NCBI RefSeq assembly: GCF_014267345.1 | Contig: NZ_JACMYD010000005.1 | Coordinates: 62,001-126,000 of the forward strand | Direction: 5' to 3' | Source: Corynebacterium sp. zg-331 | GTDB taxonomy: Bacteria > Actinomycetota > Actinomycetes > Mycobacteriales > Mycobacteriaceae | DNA: 64,000 bases | In this document: piece after piece, positions 60,342 through 64,000 of the stretch | How the letters are laid out: every line of letters starts with the position of its first letter | Numbering within the stretch: the stretch's first letter is position 1 | The notes under the pieces: generated by a model | What the model saw: only the letters and a program-made list of their open reading frames with translations | The model's database searches: none | Told to the model about the DNA's origin: nothing | Made by a program: the position numbers and the translations under genes

Positions 60342-60960
60342 GGATCAGCCGTAAAGGCAGCTCCGGCCCGTCTTCGGCGGCGACGGTGAGCATGTCCGCG
60401 AGGGCTGGGGCGCTGTTCCACACGGTCACGCGATGCCGACGGATGAGTTCGCACCAGGTAAAGGCGTCGCGCCGGTCGCTCTCCGCGATACACACGACGG
60501 TGCCGCCCGCACCGAGCAACCCGAAGACGTCGAAGACGCTGAGGTCGAAGTCCAGGGAGGATACGGCGAGAACGCTGTCCTCCGGTCCAATACCGTGGCG
60601 CTCGACGACGGCGGCGACGGTGTTTGTCGCCGCGCGGTGGGTCATGACGACGCCCTTCGGCGTGCCCGTCGATCCGGATGTGAAGATAACGTATGCGCGA
60701 TCGTCACCATCGACGGCGCGCGGCAGGTCGGCCGGGGCGGGTTTCTGCCCATCGTCGTACACCGCCGGGTCCACCTTCTCGATGACCACCACCGGCTGCG
60801 CAACCTCCCTGACGGCGCGCACGCGTTCATCGGGGTGTCGATGCTCACGGGCAGGTACGCCGCCCCGAGGTACATAACGGCGAGCACCGCCGCGATCTGG
60901 TCGCGCCCCTTCGGCAGCCGGATCAACACCAGGTCGCCCGGAGTGACCTGGTCTGCCCAT
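60193..60960 (-). pseudogene. NRPS fragment: core of the first adenylation domain
   Basis: The meaningful part runs from about 60832 to 60229: DERVRAVREVAQPVVVIEKV, then YVIFTSGSTGTPKGVVMTH, LDFDLSVFDVFGLLGAGG, VTVWNSAPALADML and LILVSGDWVS. It joins to the upstream frame by regaining one base in a short G run (60832-60835 on the plus strand) and to the downstream frame by losing one in a run of seven (60223-60229). FDLSVFD and VWNS agree with Cys-activating domains of the pyochelin/yersiniabactin type. Confidence 0.75.
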
Positions 60961-62528
60961 CCCACCGCGAGCCGCAGCGCTGCACGGTGGAGTTCAGCAT
61001 AGGTAAGGTTCTCGCCGCGGGCGGGATCGACGACAGCCGTGGCGCCCGGACGCGCCTCGACCTGCCGCAGCCACGCCCCGTGGAGGGTCGGCGTCTCGAC
61101 GGCGGCATCCACCGACGGCATGGAGTTCACAACAGCACGCCGGTCGGCAACGGCACGGGATAGCCGCACAATCTCGTCGATCGGTCGCCCACCACATCGA
61201 CGAAGCTCCCCCACCGAACCCGACCCCACCGCAGCGAGGCGGTCCAGTGCGTCGGCCACCGTCCCGAGCAGCTCTGGGCCAAAGGCTCCGGGGAAGGCAC
61301 CGTCGCGCACGTCGAGGGCCACGCAGATCTCCTCCGGGACGAGGTGGAGAATCTGCAGATCAACGAGAACCTGCGGGGTCACCGATCCCGTCGCCGTCAG
61401 CCGCCCAAACACCTCCAGCACCTCGGTGGTGAGCAGCACCTCCTCCCCACCGCACGTGAGCACGAACGGCAGGCTCCCGCCATGTCCCTCGCCACGGTAG
61501 AGCAGCGCGCGCATTTCTTCCGTGGAATCCAGCCCGGCACGAATACGGCGGCGCAACTCGGCGCTTGCCTCTAGCGCGGCCTCGCCGAGGGTTCGACCTA
61601 TCGCCGACGGCGGGCGAACGGCCCACGTTCGCGTCCGGTCTAGAACGTCGTCGGGGGTACGACGGGCGCTGAGGCCGGGGACGATAATGGTGAGATCCTC
61701 GTTTCCGCACCACAGGCCGAGGGCATGGCGGTACACCGCGAGCAGGAGCCCCGAACGGGTGGTTCCCATCGCGTCGGCGACCGCACCGATGGCCGCCCAG
61801 GACGCCGGATCGAGCCTGTGGGCGTGCCTGGTCACGGTTCGTTCCGGGGCGCCGACGAGCGGAATAGTCGGACCGGCGGGGAGGGGATCCGGCTGCGGCA
61901 TGGCGTCGTCGATCTTCGATGCCTTCGTCGTGGCCGTCCCCTCGCGAGCGGCGATGTCTGCGAAGGTCACCCACGGCCGGGTCACGTCGGCGGCGCGGTA
62001 CGCAGCGGCCAATTCCCGGATGATGATGCCCACGCCTACGAGGTCTGCGACCGCAAGGGAGATCCCGATGTGAAGAATCCCCAGCTCACGGCCGTCGTCG
62101 GCATGCCAGTGCAGGATATCCAGCCACCCAGACTCCCCGAGCTCGTGATCGGCATGTCTGCCGAGGATCTCTCGACGGTGATCGACCAGGTACGCAGCGA
62201 GATCCTCGTCCGTGCCCGCGCCCGTGAACTCCGTGATGGTCAGCGGCAGACGAGCCTCCCTGCCGTTATCGACGTGTCTGCCATCGACGATGGTGGAGCG
62301 CAGCACCGGGTGGCGACGCAAGGCGGCAACAGCGGAGCGCATCCGATCAGGGTCCACGGGTACACCGGTGAACTCGAAGAGGGCGAGGCAGTCGACGCCG
62401 CCGTGGAGCTGATCCCCCGAGCGGCCAGAGAGGTACGCCCGTTGCGTGCCGGTCAGCGACCTTGTTGTCTCCCTGGGCGTCGCATAATCGCTGGTAGTGC
62501 GACCGTGCGTGACTCGTTGCGGCTTCAA
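60642..62528 (-). CDS. NRPS N-terminal fragment: Cy1 and start of A1
   Basis: The operon's first gene starts at TTG 62528, 5 bases after GGAGGG. Residues about 25-460 form a heterocyclisation domain (LTGTQRAYLSG, ALRRHPVLRSTIV, ISLAVADLVGV where the first motif Asp is Ser, PFVLTCGG, PQVLVDLQI). From about 490 an adenylation domain begins (RPGATAVVDPARGENLTYAE, PVSIDTP), then the frame is lost at about 60832. Residues after that are out of frame. No aryl carrier domain precedes Cy1, so an ArCP must act in trans. Confidence 0.82.
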   Translation of the reverse strand: MKPQRVTHGRTTSDYATPRETTRSLTGTQRAYLSGRSGDQLHGGVDCLALFEFTGVPVDPDRMRSAVAALRRHPVLRSTIVDGRHVDNGREARLPLTITEFTGAGTDEDLAAYLVDHRREILGRHADHELGESGWLDILHWHADDGRELGILHIGISLAVADLVGVGIIIRELAAAYRAADVTRPWVTFADIAAREGTATTKASKIDDAMPQPDPLPAGPTIPLVGAPERTVTRHAHRLDPASWAAIGAVADAMGTTRSGLLLAVYRHALGLWCGNEDLTIIVPGLSARRTPDDVLDRTRTWAVRPPSAIGRTLGEAALEASAELRRRIRAGLDSTEEMRALLYRGEGHGGSLPFVLTCGGEEVLLTTEVLEVFGRLTATGSVTPQVLVDLQILHLVPEEICVALDVRDGAFPGAFGPELLGTVADALDRLAAVGSGSVGELRRCGGRPIDEIVRLSRAVADRRAVVNSMPSVDAAVETPTLHGAWLRQVEARPGATAVVDPARGENLTYAELHRAALRLAVGWADQVTPGDLVLIRLPKGRDQIAAVLAVMYLGAAYLPVSIDTPMNACAPSGRLRSRWWSSRRWTRRCTTMGRNPPRPTCRAPSMVTIAHTLSSHPDRRARRRASS

Positions 62529-62545
62529 TATTTCCCTCCAGAAGG

Positions 62546-62564
62546 TAAGGTATGGCTCACATAA
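62546..62564 (-). promoter_or_regulatory. Candidate DtxR box at the siderophore promoter
   Basis: The 19 bases TAAGGTATGGCTCACATAA match 14 positions of the DtxR consensus TTAGGTTAGSCTAACCTAA. They lie 18 bases upstream of the NRPS start and touch the candidate -10, the usual place for iron-dependent repression. Confidence 0.5.
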
Positions 62565-62590
62565 TATCCCACACGGCCAGCAAGTGAAAA
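62561..62590 (-). promoter_or_regulatory. Candidate promoter of the siderophore operon
   Basis: On the minus strand TTTTCA (62590-62585) and TATTAT (62566-62561) with 18-base spacing. The start of transcription would fall inside the candidate DtxR box. Confidence 0.45.
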
Positions 62591-62660
62591 CTCTTACAAC
62601 ACGATGCGATAGAGGAACCCCTCACCGACATACACCATCGGACATAAAAGCACACTACAC

Positions 62661-62686
62661 AAAAGTTCAAATAGTCGAACTCTTTT
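62661..62686. promoter_or_regulatory. Inverted repeat between divergent siderophore genes
   Basis: AAAAGTTC, an 8-base spacer, then GAACTCTTTT, an 8-bp dyad with one extra base, about 72 bases before the MFS gene. It could be the operator for that gene. TATACG follows at about 62696 as a weak -10. The gap 62529-62757 contains no gene. Confidence 0.4.
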
Positions 62687-62757
62687 CTTCAATGGTATAC
62701 GGTAGCACTGAGATCTATCTCCGATAACCACCCCGCATTCCCCTCCAGGAGGAACAC

Positions 62758-64000
62758 GTGAAAGTCCGTTGGCTCACCACCGTCGTCGCCCTCTCGGCGG
62801 CGATCATGACGCTCGACATGACCGTCGTGACCATCGCCCTTCCGGATATCACCCGAGAGTTCTCTGCTGGCCTCGACGACGCCCAATGGATCGTCAACGC
62901 CTACGTCCTCGTCTTCGCCGCGCTCCTCCTCGGCGTCGGCGCCCTCTCCGATCACATGCCGCGACACCGGCTCTTCATCCTTGGCCACCTCATCTTCGGG
63001 GCATCATCCCTGTTCTGCGCGCTGTCCAGCTCTTCCGGAATGCTCATCGCCGGGCGAGTGTGCCAGGCCATCGGCGCGACGCTCGTCTTCGGCACCTGCA
63101 TGCCGCTCATCGCCGACGCCCACGAGGGCAACGACGCCGCCCGCTCCCGCGCCGTCGGCGCGTTCATGGCCGCGGGCGCACTGGCCGCGGCCCTCGGCCC
63201 GCTGATCGGCGGACTCCTCGTCGGCGGCGGGGGCTGGCGGTGGATCTTCACCATGAATATCCCCGTCAGCATCATCGCCATGGTTGTCATGGCTCTCGTC
63301 GCGCCGAATAACACGCGCGTGACGCGGAAAACCACCGGACGAGACTGGGCGTCCACCGTGCTCGTCGCCCTAGGTCTCTTCTGCGCGAACTACGCCCTCG
63401 TCACCGGCCCCAACGACGGCTGGAACAGCACGAACGTTCTCGCGACGATTATCGCCGCCGTCTTTTTCCTCGCGGTATTCGTCGTTATTCAACTGCGTGC
63501 GGGTGAGGACGCCCTGCTCGATCTCCGCCTATTCTCCGTCCCCTCTTTCAGCGCGGCGATCATCCTGTCCTTCACCGGACGCCTCGTCACCTTCGGCCTG
63601 CTGACGTACCTGATCTTCTGGCTTTCCGGCATCCAGGCCCTCTCACCGATCGGGATGGACCTCGTTCTCCTCGCGCTCGCCATGCCAATGGTCATCATCG
63701 CCGCGCCGTCGTCGGCCCTGGAGAAAACGGGCAAGGTTAACATCGTCACAAGTGTGGCGATGATCATCACCGCCATCGGCCTGCTCTGGGCGGCCCTCGC
63801 CCTCGGACCCGACTCAACTTGGTGCTCAGCGATCGGCCCCCTGCTCATCACAGGCATCGGTGCCGGGCTAGCCATGCCACACATGATGAACATCACCATC
63901 TCGGTCGTTCCCGCCTCTCGGTCAGGCGCGGCCACCGGTGCCACAAACAGCGCCTTCCCTCTTGGCACCGCCACCGGCGTGGCGATCTTCGGGGCGATCC
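62758..64000 (+). CDS. MFS transporter, DHA2-like drug/siderophore exporter (3' partial)
   Basis: GTG start 5 bases after AGGAGG; 414 codons are open to the right edge. The protein shows the 14-helix DHA2 layout: LSAAIMTLDMTVVTIALPDI in helix 1 (motif D1), DDAQWIVNAYVLVFAALLL, GALSDHMPRHRLF (motif A), GRVCQAIGATLVF (motif B) and LGPLIGGLLVGGGGWRWIFTMNIP (motif C/antiporter). It diverges from the NRPS across a shared regulatory region, so it is the likely siderophore exporter. An alternative is a multidrug pump unrelated to iron. Confidence 0.88.
   Translation, partial: MKVRWLTTVVALSAAIMTLDMTVVTIALPDITREFSAGLDDAQWIVNAYVLVFAALLLGVGALSDHMPRHRLFILGHLIFGASSLFCALSSSSGMLIAGRVCQAIGATLVFGTCMPLIADAHEGNDAARSRAVGAFMAAGALAAALGPLIGGLLVGGGGWRWIFTMNIPVSIIAMVVMALVAPNNTRVTRKTTGRDWASTVLVALGLFCANYALVTGPNDGWNSTNVLATIIAAVFFLAVFVVIQLRAGEDALLDLRLFSVPSFSAAIILSFTGRLVTFGLLTYLIFWLSGIQALSPIGMDLVLLALAMPMVIIAAPSSALEKTGKVNIVTSVAMIITAIGLLWAALALGPDSTWCSAIGPLLITGIGAGLAMPHMMNITISVVPASRSGAATGATNSAFPLGTATGVAIFGAI

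Overview
The window is high-GC actinobacterial DNA, most likely from Corynebacterium. This is inferred from the arabinan-directed tail enzyme, the DtxR-type iron box, the corynephage-like prophage layout and the degenerate lhr / cysQ neighbourhood. No rRNA operon, CRISPR array or insertion sequence was seen. The species cannot be named from the sequence.

Region 1 (left edge to about 38.0 kb) is a siphovirus-type prophage, continuous and mostly intact. Late genes are on the minus strand and read leftward: HNH endonuclease, small and large terminase, portal, MuF-like protein, scaffold, major capsid, four connector proteins, major tail protein, tail-assembly chaperone pair with a classic -1 slippery site, tape measure, distal-tail and minor tail proteins, three collagen-like tail proteins, a DUF4185 (arabinanase-like) tail protein, amidase endolysin, r1t-type holin and two small membrane proteins. 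A plus-strand secreted-protein gene interrupts the lysis cassette. Early genes (about 24-33 kb) encode dUTPase, RusA, a replication protein, SSB, RecT, a YqaJ/RecE-type exonuclease and a train of tiny overlapping genes. The switch region (33-38 kb) has an antirepressor, a Cro-like gene facing a probably leaderless repressor gene, an ImmA-type protease, two surface proteins and a tyrosine integrase. The left attachment site is outside the window.

Region 2 (38.0-40.8 kb) is a short piece of host chromosome: a heavily decayed lhr helicase pseudogene beside the prophage end, cysQ, and a secreted trypsin-like protease whose 3' end overlaps the next block.

Region 3 (40.8 kb to the right edge) is a thiazoline/thiazolidine siderophore island of the yersiniabactin / pyochelin / equibactin type. 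It is laid out as one long minus-strand operon from a candidate DtxR box: NRPS (12.5 kb), saccharopine-dehydrogenase-like + thiazolinyl-imide-reductase fusion, type II thioesterase, two YbtP/YbtQ-like ABC half-transporters and an ECF transporter (S, T and a double-ATPase subunit). A DHA2-type MFS gene diverges from the same promoter region. The NRPS reads Cy-A-PCP-Cy-MT-like-PCP-Cy-PCP-Cy-A(MT)-PCP-TE, with two A domains for four carriers and a Cys in place of Ser in the thioesterase. Its first third is split by three frame changes, two of them in homopolymers, so it is either a decaying locus or an assembly problem. No aryl-acid synthase, aryl-AMP ligase or ArCP is visible, so these must lie to the right or elsewhere.
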